DNA of 64,000 nt from Shinisaurus crocodilurus (GCA_021292165.1 CM037880.1:26117232-26181231); one strand, 5' to 3'; positions 51,061 through 61,908 are shown, counted from the stretch's first letter. Made by a program: numbers and translations. Notes: generated from the letters alone by a model not told the origin.

Positions 51061-51429
51061 TTACAGAATTGAAGGCGAGTCCCTGAACAGAGATCCAAGT
51101 AGGGTTGCAGACAGCTGAGGCTGGCAATCTGGTACCTTGAGATCTCTGGGGGTCTTGGTTCCTTTGGGGTAGGAAAGGGGTGTGGGTGTGGCGGGCCAGC
51201 CAGCCCCCCCTTCCTCCACATAGATGTATCCCAATGTATATGCATGGAGATAGTCCATGTGAAGGGAGACCCTGGCCCGAGCAGGGGCCCTCCTTCACGG
51301 AGGAGGTCTACACACATATATTGGTAGGAACATGGAGCTCCTTCAGATGCCGGCCAAACACATGGAGGGGTGAGCTGGTGTTCTCCATTTACCCAGTTTG
51401 CACCTCCAGGAACTGAACGCAGACCCATG
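51061..51429. other. unassigned stretch
   Basis: No feature recognised. Overlapping minus-strand frames have no known domain. Confidence 0.3.
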
Positions 51430-51780
51430 CACAATCTGCGGTTGAAATCTGTACATTTTTGAGTTTGCAATGCGATCCGCAGAACAAAAAATGTGTGACA
51501 AATGTATACATTGAAAAATGCGTATGGGGAAAAAAATGCATACTTTTGAAAAATGCACACCAGCACACTTTACTGAAGCGGAGAAAAGTGCGTACATTTC
51601 AAAAATAGGCAAAATTTTGACAAATATGCAAAAATGCATGCATTTTCATGCTAAAAGAAAAAAAGCTTTGCAATCTGATACAGACACAAGCTGGATAATG
51701 AGCTTCAAGGCAGAATTCGGAGAACCTCGGCAAGCCTGCATTTTGCTGATCCGCATCTCCCTGGTCTGAACCACCCTTCT
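51430..51780. mobile_element. A/T-rich element with ATGCA words, possibly family D relative
   Basis: It begins CATGCACAATCTGCGGTTGA and contains AAAAATGCGTATGGGG, AAAATGCACACCAGC, AAAAATGCATGCATTTTC, and near the right end GCGGATCAGCAAAATGC on the complement. The composition is like the family D elements at 7585 and 63105, but the ends do not match well. Confidence 0.4.
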
Positions 51781-54592
51781 CCTGAGGGCAAATGATGCCC
51801 ATTCAATACAATGCTTCCTCAACAGAACACTTTTGTCCCCTTTTGCAACAAGCCCTACAAAATCATCAGGAAGGGGAGATCCCTTTTGATGCTGTTGAAA
51901 ACAATCGTGAAAACCACCTCCTTCAGCTTGGCTGGCCCCCAACCAAATTTTATTTGTCTTTCCATCCCTGGGAATATGGCAGCACATCCCACATTATTTG
52001 GATGCCCCAGGGGAAATGAAACCTAGAGAATGCTGAAAGGGCACAGGATGCTTTTAGAAAGTTAAAGCTAGGTAGGTCACCACCACTTGATCACTTCCTG
52101 AATAGGTGCATCCAAATGCTTGATCAAACGGAATAAGCATATAAATTGCACCGAATTAAAATTCTAGCTAATTTGTAATGTATGCACACATGGCCGTACA
52201 TACTTTGGACTGAAGCTAGCTAGACTTGTCTTGTCATGTATCAGCTATGCTCATTGATATCTAAGAGCATGATTTCAGCTCCAGAGGCCTCTTTCCTTCC
52301 ACCTTCTCCCTTACCTCTCCCCACCTAGTTCTGGGATAATTTGTAATCTGGGGCCAGCAGTATGAACATGACCCTCCCATGTATGCACATGTTTGGTGCT
52401 CTGCTGTGCATGTCAGAAGGTCTGGCAAGGAGACAGAAGGAAGGAAGGGGGATCCAGTGAGCTCTGCACTGGTCTCCCTCCCCACCACCCTGCTACGCTG
52501 CCAGCAGTAAGATGAATCACATGCCCATAATTTATTCCCCTCCTTTTGCCACAGACAAGCCATCAAGGTTGCTCTGCAAGGAGGCAGTCTTTGTCACTTC
52601 CTTCCTGTAGTTCTTCTTTCCTATTAGGGATTTAAATCAATGTATTCACCAATGGGCACACACCCGCACACACCACTAGATATACAGAGAATAATTTAGT
52701 GAGGATTCTTGTATTTGTTCTTTGGTTTTTTTTAACATTTTGTAAAATAAGGACTATTACCTTCCTGTGTCATGATGTGTCTGAAGGATGTGTGGATGAA
52801 TATATCTTTTTATCTTCTCTTGTCTTTATGTCCAAGAGGGTAATGTATTCATATACGGAGAGATATGAGTGCCTGTTTTAATTTGGGAACACACGGATAC
52901 ATGGTGCCATGTGATTTAAGAAACTGTATGAACAGATAACTTTTCCTGCCCTGCAAGGCAAAACAGCTTTCCCCACTGTAAACTAACTAAGCTAGAACTT
53001 TTCCCAGCTTGGCATTTTGTTACACCAGACAGTTGCTTGTGCACAGCTTGGGTAGATAACATGGATCAGACACATAAACCATCTGGGTTGCCTGACCCCT
53101 ATAAACCTTGAGAGATGGTAATTTATGTTTTAACTCCACCTAATAAAATCTTTATCATTATCAGTAAAGTTTCAGAAATGGCTATAGCTTGGGGAAATCT
53201 TCTCATTTTTGATATCTTTCAGGGGGAGCCTCTGTTCGATTTTACGGCAATGTCTTTTCTTTCATCAGCAAATACAGTAAATCCTGGGAGATCTACTGTA
53301 TGCCCTTAAGGGCCAGCTTCAGCCAAAAATGATGAAGTACACATGTAGCCAAGGGGATATAAGTCCCCACTAATTAGATAAACTTTAGGCACTGTTTAGA
53401 GCACTGGTCGGCCCCAAAATATTTTAAAGATTTCGGCTTCTGCAAAGACACAAGTAAAATCTCTTGGAGCATAATTTATGCTGCTGACAGCAATGGCGTA
53501 TATAACATCAGGAAGTCTGGTTTTAATTCATGTAATATTCTTGGGGAGGTGGGTGGCTTAGCTAATAAAGCTGATCTTTCACCTTTAGAATCAGAGTGTG
53601 TTCCCATGTTGAAACACTCCTGCATTTAATTTGGATATTTCTGTTTATAATGGTTACCTGCTGCCCAATGAGAACTGGAATTGTATGTATAACACAAGCT
53701 GGCATGGAAGGTGGGGGAAGAGAATGAGGGAGACTGGGGCATCTAAAATGTTTTAAATGTCTCATGGAAATACAATAAATGCTGAAAGTGGCGAGCTACT
53801 GGCCTGGCACGAAGGTAAGCGAACACAGAGAGCAATTGAAGAGGGGTTTTTGGAAAGAGCTAGAGGGGGAAACCACCAGATGCCCTTGCTGTTACGGTCA
53901 TTCCCATCTGGGCTGCGGGCTTCAGATCAAAGGCCTGTCTTGCTAAAACATCACATCTTCAGCTGAGAATGAATCAGGAACTTGTGAGACATGTCAAAAA
54001 CAACACCGTTTTGCTTTATGTTCACGGGATCACACAACACATGTCAGAACTTTGCTGCCGCCCCACGTAGCAGAGATAGGAGTTGTTGTGTGCAAGCTCA
54101 GAGAATAACGAGGAGACGTGAGCTCATCAGTAGAAACTTTTACTGAGGTTCTTCACGCATAGATTCATTACAATTTACAGCTATACAGTTCAGTGCAAGG
54201 CTCCCCATGCACGGCACAAAAAGCATAGAGTCAAAGACTAGTGGGGAGAGAATATTACAGCATATAACTCCTCCCCTCTCAACACTCTGTTTATGACCTT
54301 GGGCACACTGCCCAATTTTAACAAGTTTCACTCCCAAACAGAACTTCTGTTCACAGGTGCTCTGCTATAGTCCTTTCTGCTCAAGGACACATTACATACT
54401 CTGACAACACATATTATATAAGCCCTGATCCTATGTGCATTCACTTGGAAGGAAGGAAGTGTCTCTAGGTTTGCAACCTTAAAGTGGTTGGGAAAGTGAG
54501 ACAAAAAAACCTGCAGAAAGTAAAAAAATGTTAACACATTTCCCCTTTCCCTTTCCCATTTTTCTTTTTATCACTATGAAACGTTTTAGTCA
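51781..54592. other. unassigned, apparently low-repeat stretch
   Basis: About 2.8 kb with no recognisable gene, microsatellite or transposon. It is the longest such block in the window and a reasonable candidate for conserved noncoding DNA, which I cannot test here. Confidence 0.35.
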
Positions 54593-54911
54593 TGGGGTTG
54601 GATCCAGGACCTGCTTTCCATGGATGGAAGGGCTCCACTCAGGGAAAAAAGTGACCACCTGATTTTCAGGATTCCCCCCTCCCAAGCCACAGCTCACCCC
54701 ATTCAACAGGGTACCCAATCCTCTATGTGGTATTTTCACGGGTCTAGAGGAGTTACTGTGAAGGGCCAGGAAAGTCTGCTCCTGCCAGCCCAGTTCTGCT
54801 GTGTGCCTAAATTGGCACCCACCCAACTCATGCAAATTAAAATCCCTAGCACTGCAACTTTCAAAATGTCAATCCCCCTTCCCCATGCGCCATGCCCCAA
54901 TCCAACCCGGG
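54593..54911. mobile_element. possible terminal-inverted element
   Basis: GGGGTTGGATCCAGGACC at the left and CCCCAATCCAACCC at the right are inverted tips. No target duplication and no coding capacity were seen, so this is weak. Confidence 0.35.
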
Positions 54912-55056
54912 GGATCCTGCCAGTGCTTTTAGAAGAAGAAAATTGCATTGGAAGATCCAGTAATGAATCTACCATGTATCATACAGTTAAGCCCTCAGAT
55001 TGAAGAGTCTGGGGTACATTGCGTTTCTCTGTTACTGGAAACAGAGACAATGCTGT

Positions 55057-55170
55057 CTAACCTACCTCACAGGGTTGTTGTGAGGAAAAAATGGGAGCTG
55101 AGGATGAGGAGCCACCTTGGGTTCCTTGCAGGAAAAAAGGCGGGGTATAAATATAATAAATAAATAAATG
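55057..55170 (+). mobile_element. CORE-SINE, 5'-truncated
   Basis: CTAACCTACCTCACAGGGTT, GTTGTGAGGAAAAAATGGGA, CCACCTTGGGTTCCTTGCAG, GGCGGGGTATAAATATAATA and an (AATA)n tail. Confidence 0.82.
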
Positions 55171-55491
55171 TAAACATAACATAATCAAGTAACACTGTGT
55201 ATCTTTGGTATTTGCATAAAGAAACACAGTTTATGAGGTATGCAGGTATAAAGAACTACCATATTTTGAAATAAGGGGCATCAGTATATCAACAATGCAC
55301 AACCTTTTCAGTTCTGAGGGCCATATTAGATTCTGCTGGGGTGTGAGAGCCACACATGGATGCATTTGTACATACTCGTGCACACATGCATGCACATACA
55401 CACATGCAGATATATATACAATGCATATACAACATACAACTCATACACAAACGCACACACAAACACACACACCACTCATTCTCACACACAC
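55171..55491. other. unassigned stretch with CA-rich tracts
   Basis: Interrupted CA/CACG runs lie at about 55378-55490. Otherwise nothing is recognised. Confidence 0.4.
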
Positions 55492-56250
55492 TAGGGATGT
55501 GCAACGCTGGGAAATCCATTTCATTTTAGCCTGATGGATTTCTGCAGTGTTTCCAGTCCAGTGATCGGAAACAGACTGTGCTGGATTTGGGTGGGTGGGT
55601 TGTTCTGGAAATGTGTGCAGAATAGTGCGTGAAGATCTACATATTTTAGCACCCTTTCTGTGAATGGTTATTTGCATAAATTGGGTCCTTTGAGCAAATG
55701 GGGTCTGAATCTTTAATTTTGCTTAAATGGGTTCCCGCTGTTTTTAATATTTTATCGTATTCACAAGTCCATTATATAACCCCCGGCGCAGCATATTCCC
55801 TTGGTAAATAGCCTTGTCAGTTTCATCCTCTCACTACTTCACTGTTAGCTGGCCATATTCCCTGTTTCACAAAGAACTTGTCATTGTCAGTTTCATCTAC
55901 TTGTATATGATTATACTGCTGGTGGGGCTTTTTAAAATTATATTTAGCAATGAGGTAGATCCCGGTGGCAGGGCAGCCAGCTTGAGTTAGGTCAGCCCTG
56001 TGAATCTTTGAGATGTGTGCAAATTTTGGACTCCATGATTTGTGCAAATTGCATGAGTTCTTTTCTTTGTTTTTAAACTCATGCAAATCATGGTCCATTT
56101 TAAAAGTGGAAATCCACATGCTGGCTCAAAACACGTCAGATCGAATTGGGACCAGTGTGGGGGAAACGGAACGGAATCCAGAGGGCCAAGTTGGGAAAAT
56201 CCATCGGATTTTCAGGGGGGGGGGGCAAATGGATTCCTCGCACATCCCTA
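55492..56250. mobile_element. terminal-inverted-repeat element, 759 bp
   Basis: The tips TAGGGATGTGC and GCACATCCCTA are exact inverted repeats. Inside, GAAATCCATTTC near 55510 and AAATCCATCGGATTTTC near 56197, and TGGAAATCCAC/TTGTGCAAATTGCATGAG words, form further inverted blocks. The flanks are CA-rich and match at only 5 of 8, so the duplication is uncertain. The AGGGATG tip resembles that of the GACTCG family. No transposase frame. Confidence 0.65.
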
Positions 56251-56460
56251 CCTCACTCACTCAAATCCACTGTCTTGCTGAAGAGTCCTGACATTCCACA
56301 CTCTGTTACCTGATATCTTTTTGGGTGGGGGAACAGTAAAAAAAAAAAGAGCAGAAATGCTCTAGGAACAGGCTCTATGGTTCCTGCTCCAAGAGCATCC
56401 TAGGAAGCAGGCAGGATCCTCTGGAGATGCTCTAAGAATGAGGATCTTGTGGCAGGAACA

Positions 56461-56530
56461 TTTTTATTTATTTATTTATTTATTTATTTCTATACCACCC
56501 AATAGCCGAAGCTCTCTAGGTGGTTTACAA
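56461..56530 (-). mobile_element. retroposon 3' tail, antisense
   Basis: TATTTATTTATTTATTTATT, then CTATACCACCCAATAGCCGA and AGCTCTCTAGGTGGTTTACA, the complement of the tail at 16540. Confidence 0.7.
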
Positions 56531-57163
56531 CAGGAACTATAGAGCCCATTCCTTCACCGTTTTTCCTTTCTCTTTTTTTTTCCAGGGGGTCTTGGGGGAT
56601 TGCCTGTGGCCTGTGAACTACCCTTTTTCCACACCTGATATATATTATCCACAGTTGTATTATTCTAAGCTAAGGGGCACATTTTAAAAACAAGACGTGT
56701 ATTTGTACTAACCCTATCACCAAATCTGTCTTGGTAGGCAAGACAATTGCAACATTACGTTATATCGTATACGTAAAAATGATAACCCATCCATTCAGTT
56801 CATTAGTTCACTGACAACATTTCCAAATAAAATCTAAGCTGGTACCCAGCACACCTTTGTTGGTTGCAACTTAACTTGTGTTTAATGTCCTTCCTTAGCA
56901 ATGAAGTACTGGAAATGGAACAGAAAGAACTCGCTTGGGATTCTGTTTTAATTGGAGGCATAAGAGGGGGATAAGAAGGGAGCCACTATATTATATTTCA
57001 TCTTTAAAACATCCAATGTGTAAATAGAAATCATCATGATTCTCAGCAGCAGCATAAAAGGATGAAAGGTTAGGTGAGAATAGAGTAAGCAATAATAATG
57101 ATGGTGAAAGGATGGATGAATGACCTAGCATGCAAATCACTTTGCATGCTAATACCGATTTAG
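56531..57163. other. unassigned stretch
   Basis: No feature recognised. Confidence 0.3.
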
Positions 57164-57207
57164 ATATAGATATAGATATAGATAGATACACACACACAAA
57201 GAACTGC

Positions 57208-57240
<33 letters not shown>

Positions 57241-57258
57241 TGATGATGATGATGATGA
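57164..57258. repeat. compound (GATATA)n ... (TAA)n(TGA)n microsatellite
   Basis: Four GATATA-type units, a short ACACACAC, then about nine TAA units and six to seven TGA units. Confidence 0.93.
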
Positions 57259-57689
57259 ACTCCGTTGGTGATATCTCTTATGGAAACAGTCTTGACCCTA
57301 AATAAGATATAACGCTAAACAGGGATCAGAGGAGGACCCTGTGGGATTTAGCTGTTGGCTTCTTCACTAGTCCCAGCCTTACTGTTCTGAAGGGGGCCCA
57401 CCACAGATTTTCATCTTCCAGGCTCTTCTATTGTTTTCATCCCAGGAGGAATCGATGTAGCCTGGCCAAGGCAGAAGGGTAACACAGCATTCTTTGATTT
57501 CCTGTAACTAAGATCCTTTGGTGCAAAGCAATGGTTTTTCGTGCTCCTCTGTTGTATCTAATGTTTTGGAAAGGGATATTCTCCTCATTAGTGTCATATG
57601 GGGTCAATTAAGTTGACTAACTTGGCTGGTAGAAATCTAGTCCTGAAGAATTCAAGAAGTTAGCCACGCTGGGTCCTTGTTACTTGACC
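57259..57689. other. unassigned stretch
   Basis: No feature recognised. Confidence 0.3.
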
Positions 57690-57906
57690 TATGAGCAGAA
57701 GGCTGGCTCAAGAATAAACATTTGCAGTTTTTCTAGAGCTGTACACAAATGTCCAGTTGAAATTTTCCACCTTATTTGTGGGCAGAGAAACTGGGCTTCC
57801 TATTTCACCAAATTTCTCCTGGGGGAGGAAATATTTTCCAACAGTTTCTTGGCGGTGGGGCTCGCTATTAGCCATGGCAGTAGCACACCTTTATTTTTTC
57901 CTAAGG

Positions 57907-57908
57907 GG

Positions 57909-57940
<32 letters not shown>

Positions 57941-57968
57941 TACGTGCTGCTGCTGCTGCTGCTGCAGC
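57907..57968. repeat. (GTGC)n-(CTG)n compound array
   Basis: About eight GTGC units followed by seven to eight CTG/CAG units. The paralogous repeat at 40441-40455 has a C-run at the corresponding place. The alternating purine-pyrimidine GTGC tract could adopt Z-DNA, and the CTG/CAG part can form a hairpin. Confidence 0.93.
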
Positions 57969-58000
57969 AGCAACTGTATTGGCAGCCTGGTCACCATTTT

Positions 58001-58286
58001 GCAGGGCCAGCCCAAGACATTTTGCTGCCGGAGGCAAAGAACAAGATGGCACCCCCTGCCTCCCATTCCCTGTACAAAAGCCAGCTGGAATGGTAGCTGA
58101 ATCTTTCTTCAATGCTGATGATGTGACAGCATCCTCCATTGCACTTGAAGGCAGCTGGCAGGTTTAGGGGGCACAGGGCAGGCCATATGGTACATGGCTC
58201 TCTCCTCCAACACCTTGCTGCCACCTCTCAGCATCTGTCACCTGAGGCAACCACCTCACTCTTCCTAATGGTAGGGCTGGCCCTAT
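58001..58286. mobile_element. hAT-type element, GGGCCAGCCC family (286 bp)
   Basis: The tips contain AGGGCCAGCCC and GGGCTGGCCCT, exact inverted repeats two bases in from each end. ACCATTTT flanks both sides (57993-58000 and 58287-58294). The empty site is visible in the related repeat at about 40495-40515, which runs from GGCAGCCTGGCTGCCATT straight into the downstream sequence. There is no transposase. Confidence 0.87.
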
Positions 58287-58450
58287 ACCATTTTTCATCC
58301 TCCACAGTGCCCTGGACCTAGCATCATTCTGGGGAATTGTGCAGGAGAAAGAGCAGCCGCTAACAAAAAATAAAGAAATAATAATAATGGTGGAGAATAG
58401 TGTTTTGGCTCAGCTCCCATTTTTAACCTGGAGAACGGTGGCATCATTGC

Positions 58451-59066
58451 CAGTAGTGATCTTGGGCTCCTGGTGCAATCAGCAGTCAGCACCCAGTGTG
58501 TGAAGTGGGTGAAAATGGTGATCTATGACCCTCGTAAAAAGTGTTTACTCCCTTTTAAGATGTATTGAAGAAAAAGAAAAAGAGAACTAAATAAGAAAAT
58601 GAAAGTAAGCACAGGAACAATCTGTGGGTGGGGTTTTATCCCCAATCCCAGTATAGTAAAGACGATATTGTCATTTCAGATTACTACAAAGACAATAAAC
58701 ACCCATTCAGGTGTTTGCCCGAACACGTGAGGCTAAAAGTGCTGGAGAGGTGTGCACACACTAACGCCACCCCAATGTCCCCATCTGCACCTGCCTCTGA
58801 AGAGGACTTCTGTGCACATTTGGGCGAATGCGCTGAGAAGCTTCTGTGTGACTGGAAACTCTGTCTTATCATGTGTGTAGAGGCCCCCTTCAGACCTTTG
58901 CACTGAATGCACAAAGGTCTGAATTGGTGCCCACGTGCATGACAATATTAGGGGCATGTTGCATGGGGGCGGAGCTTGCATGTGTACTCCACCCCTACCC
59001 ACTTTTAGCCCTTATGTGTTCAGGCAAACATACTAATTTGAAGAGGGCTAAGATGCAAGCAGGACA
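58451..59066. other. unassigned stretch
   Basis: AACACCCATTCAGGTGTTTG and GGTCTGAA/TTCAGACC words give small hairpins near 58700-58920. Frames here show no recognisable domain. Confidence 0.35.
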
Positions 59067-59074
59067 CACACAAG

Positions 59075-59221
59075 CAGGGCTTTTTTTCTGGTGGAACTCA
59101 CCGGAACTGAGTTCCAGCACCTTTTCTTCTATTAATTGCATTACAATTTAATCGCCATCTACTCCCGAGGAAATGTAATCCAAGAGTTCCGGTACCCTTT
59201 TCTCCAGAAAAAAAGCACTGC
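59075..59221. mobile_element. hAT-type MITE (147 bp), perfect TSD
   Basis: The ends are CAGGGCTTTTTTTCTGG and CCAGAAAAAAAGCACTG. An identical CACACAAG flanks both sides (59067-59074 and 59222-59229). A subterminal GAACTGAGTTCCAGCACC is mirrored by AGAGTTCCGGTACCC. Non-coding and non-autonomous. Confidence 0.92.
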
Positions 59222-59229
59222 ACACAAGC

Positions 59230-59445
59230 AAGAATATTTCAGTTGCCAAAAACTGTTTCACTATCTTGTCCTCCCACCAAGATTCCCATGTAGTAGAAAA
59301 GCTTACATATTTCCACACCATCTGAATTTTCTCCAGTGAATGGTGCAGCTATATCTTGTTTGTTGACAAAGGGCAACATTCCACATCTACACATATTCAG
59401 ATGCAATTTAGTAGCCCTCCTGCTCACATGCTTGCACCAATCTCC

Positions 59446-59476
<31 letters not shown>

Positions 59477-59611
59477 CCATGTCAGGAAGTTTATGCTGAA
59501 ATGGCCACATGGAGTGTCGGTGACTGGGAGATCATAAGTCAGATTGATCTGCAGATACACACACATTATGGGTAATCAAAAAGATCCATGGACATATATT
59601 GGGAAGTATAC
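59230..59611. other. unassigned stretch with a CA repeat
   Basis: (CA)n lies at 59453-59476. Nothing else is recognised. Confidence 0.4.
59453..59476. repeat. (CA)n microsatellite
   Basis: About 12 CA units. Confidence 0.95.
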
Positions 59612-59715
59612 ATTAGTAGTAGTAGGCGATCACTCGTGACCAAGTAAGATTGTCTTCCAGGATAAAATTACAAAAGAAGATTATATAAAAGAAGTTATAT
59701 GAAATTGTGTAGACT

Positions 59716-59910
59716 CTAGCGGTGGGTCCGTAAGTGACTGTGGAGGCCAGTTCTAGATCCACACAGCTTCCCACAGTGAGGACACAGGTTGCCAGATGGA
59801 AGATGGTCCTGTAAAGGATCTGTTTGACGTGCTTTTTGCTTAGCACGTTTCTCCCTTTCACCTTGCACTCGGGCTTCTTCAAAGTCCATGGAACCTTTGT
59901 AAAAAGCCAC
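59716..59910 (-). pseudogene. LINE ORF2 C-terminus with C2H2 zinc finger
   Basis: The frame ends LCPHCGKLCGSRTGLHSHLR, THR, then stop: a classical Cys-x2-Cys-x12-His-x3-His finger at the very C-terminus, probably binding nucleic acid. It is preceded by a charged, Arg/Lys-rich segment (EARVQGEREKRAKQKARQTD). Such a terminal finger is seen in some LINE ORF2 proteins. The Met that opens this frame is not a real start, and upstream ORF2 sequence continues in another frame. Confidence 0.78.
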
Positions 59911-59926
59911 CCTCCTGTTAAAGCAT

Positions 59927-60184
59927 TCATGGGACAGAGCTTCCCAGTTCTCGATGTTTATATTGCATTTTTTTTAGATTAGCCTTGAGAACATCTTTAA
60001 ACCTCTTATACTGACCACCGATATTCCGCTTCCCATCCTTGAGTTGGGAATAAAGTAACTGCTTTGGGAGACGGCAGTCAGACATTCGAACAACATACAT
60101 TATTCTCTTACTAAATAGGGGAAGATAATGTATACAGTGTTGCATCAGAATGTAATTTTTGAGTTGCTCTGCCCTGTAGTCCAA
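59927..60184 (-). pseudogene. LINE ORF2 fragment upstream of the zinc finger
   Basis: It contains YVVRMSDCRLPKQLLYSQLK, DGKRNIGGQYKRFKDVLKAN and LKK, the conserved HVxRM...RLPK...GKR..GGQ.KRFKD block found just before the terminal finger in such LINEs. A frameshift near 59920-59945 separates it from the finger. The RT core is absent through truncation. Confidence 0.78.
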
Positions 60185-60190
60185 TTATGC

Positions 60191-61277
60191 TTAGTCTCAA
60201 GAACTCAGTTGCTCAATAGCACTCAGAATTATTCTCTGGGGAGACATCCAATTAAAAAGAAATGCTGAGAAGAGAGAGTGTACTGCTGGCTGAATTCTTT
60301 TTATTTTGCAGACTGATAGTAACCAAACCTTGAAGTCTGTGTATTACATGCAAAACAAGCCATACTTTTCAAGTAATGTACATCTCATACAGACATTCAT
60401 GCAGCAGTGTTCCATGTGAATGGAAATGGAGCACAAAGAAAGCTTTACGTATCTGGATAGCTTGACAGTGGACACTGTTATCAGGATATTGCTTTCTGAG
60501 TTGACTTCTGCTGGATCATATCAAAAGTCATTTCATTGAAAAATGGGTGATGCCTTGATAGATCACAAAATTTGATGGTCAAATAAGTGCAACCTACATG
60601 TGTTCTCTTACATAGAAATGGTGGCTTTATGTAAATTTGTGCTATGTTTCCTCGCAGAGGGCCGTCACACCATCCTTGTGGAGCCACTGTGGTCTTATAG
60701 GTGTTTTTAACTTGGGTCTGGAAGATTTGTGTTCAAATCTTTCCTTGGCCATGATTCATGAACTCCCTGGGAGTGAAGCCCCCTCCTTACATTAACCAAA
60801 GCTAATGAGAGACACCCTGGTCACATGGAAGGAGCCTATATATATATTGTGGCTCTTACCCATTCCAGCATTTCCCCTTTTTCTGGAATGGGCAACCCTG
60901 GCAGAGGGAGGAATGCCAGCATGGGCTTCTCCCACATGACCAGGGGCTTCTCACATTACCCAAGAAGTGTGAGAAAGAAGCACACGACACCAGCGCCCTG
61001 TGCTGCAAAGTCAAAGTAAGTGGACCTCAGAGTCTTAGCTTCTATCGAGCTGGGGTTAGGGCAGAGGCCGTCTGTCGTGAGCACAAGTAGCTCAAGAGCA
61101 CTCTCCTTTTGGCTCATTCATGACCTGGCAGGCTTGATAAGGGTTAGGGAGTATCGCCTGGTGCACTCTGCCTTATTGTTGTTATGAACCTTCCTTGTGG
61201 TGTGGATAGTCGATCTGCAGTTCTCTCTTTTAGCTGGATGGTGATACAGGTGGAATCCCTAAGGTTATTGTTATGGT
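60191..61277. other. unassigned stretch with a weak SINE trace
   Basis: At about 60730-60780, CAAATCTTTCCTTGGCCATG and ATTCATGAACTCCCTGGG resemble the B-box and core of the CORE-SINE, strongly decayed. Nothing else is recognised. Confidence 0.35.
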
Positions 61278-61285
61278 GGTGGTGG

Positions 61286-61868
61286 CAGGGATGGGGACTC
61301 GGACTCCAGGACTCGACTCGTGAGTTGGACTGAGTCCCCCCTCTGACTCGAGTCCCAATATTTTTAATGGGACTCGAGACTCGACTCAGGACTCGAGACC
61401 AAGGACTCGTGTTCCAAAATCATGTTCCTCAAATGCAACATGGATAGGTTTTAGGAAGTACAGCAAGTTTATTTTTTAAAATCATTTCCCTAAAATGCAA
61501 CCTTTCAGACATTTTGGGTTTGGCTGCCTCTGCCTGCCTGCTTTGGGGTTCCCTGCCTCCTCTGCCTGTCTGGTTATTTTGGGTTTGTCTGCCTGGTCTG
61601 TTCTTGTCAAAATCAGTTGCAGAGTTTTGAAATAAAAAGGCACACTTGTGCCTAGAATTTATTTTAGCCACACCTCTGAAGTAGCCTTATTTTGTTGGGA
61701 AAACCCCACATTGATTTTAATAGGGACTTGTGGAGTCAGCTTTGGGAGGGACTCGTGACTCGTGAGTCACCATTTTGGACCAAGGACTCGGACTCGGACT
61801 CGAGATTCGGGTCCAAAGACTCATGACTCGACTCGTGACTCGAAACCAAGGACTCTTCAACATCCCTG
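61286..61868 (+). mobile_element. GACTCG-rich hAT-like transposon, copy 3 (583 bp)
   Basis: Same CAGGGATG/CATCCCTG tips and GACTCG subterminal zones as copies 1 and 2. GGTGGTGG flanks both sides (61278-61285 and 61869-61876), inside a GGT microsatellite. It is shorter because only one of the two CTGCCTGCCTG blocks remains: the sequence passes from CTCTGCCTGCCTG straight to CTTTGGGGTTCCC. Confidence 0.9.
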
Positions 61869-61908
61869 GGTGGTGGTGGTGGTGGTGGTGGTGGTGGTGG
61901 TGGGTGGT
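61869..61908. repeat. (GGT)n microsatellite
   Basis: About 12 GGT units. A shorter GGT run lies on the other side of the transposon at 61274-61285, so the transposon either split an existing repeat or its duplication seeded growth of the array. Confidence 0.93.

Larger units (their letters stand above)
57690..58450 (+). repeat. unassigned repeat G, copy with hAT insert
   Basis: Collinear with 40225-40680 (TTTGTGGGCAGAGAAACTGG, GCAGCAACTGTATTGGCAGC, CAGTGCCCTGGACCTAGC), but with a (GTGC)n(CTG)n array at 57907-57968 and a 286-base hAT-type insertion at 58001. The class of the repeat itself is unknown to me. Confidence 0.7.
59612..60190 (-). mobile_element. non-LTR retrotransposon 3' end, zinc-finger type
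   Basis: On the plus strand it starts TAGTAGTAGTAGGCGATCAC, TCGTGACCAAGTAAGATTG, a 3' end ending in CTA repeats when read on the minus strand. It then holds the C-terminal part of ORF2 up to about 60190. An A/T-rich insertion of about 50 bases lies at 59670-59710. It is a different LINE family from CR1 and L2. I recall this tail from RTE- or jockey-like elements but cannot fix the clade. Confidence 0.72.
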
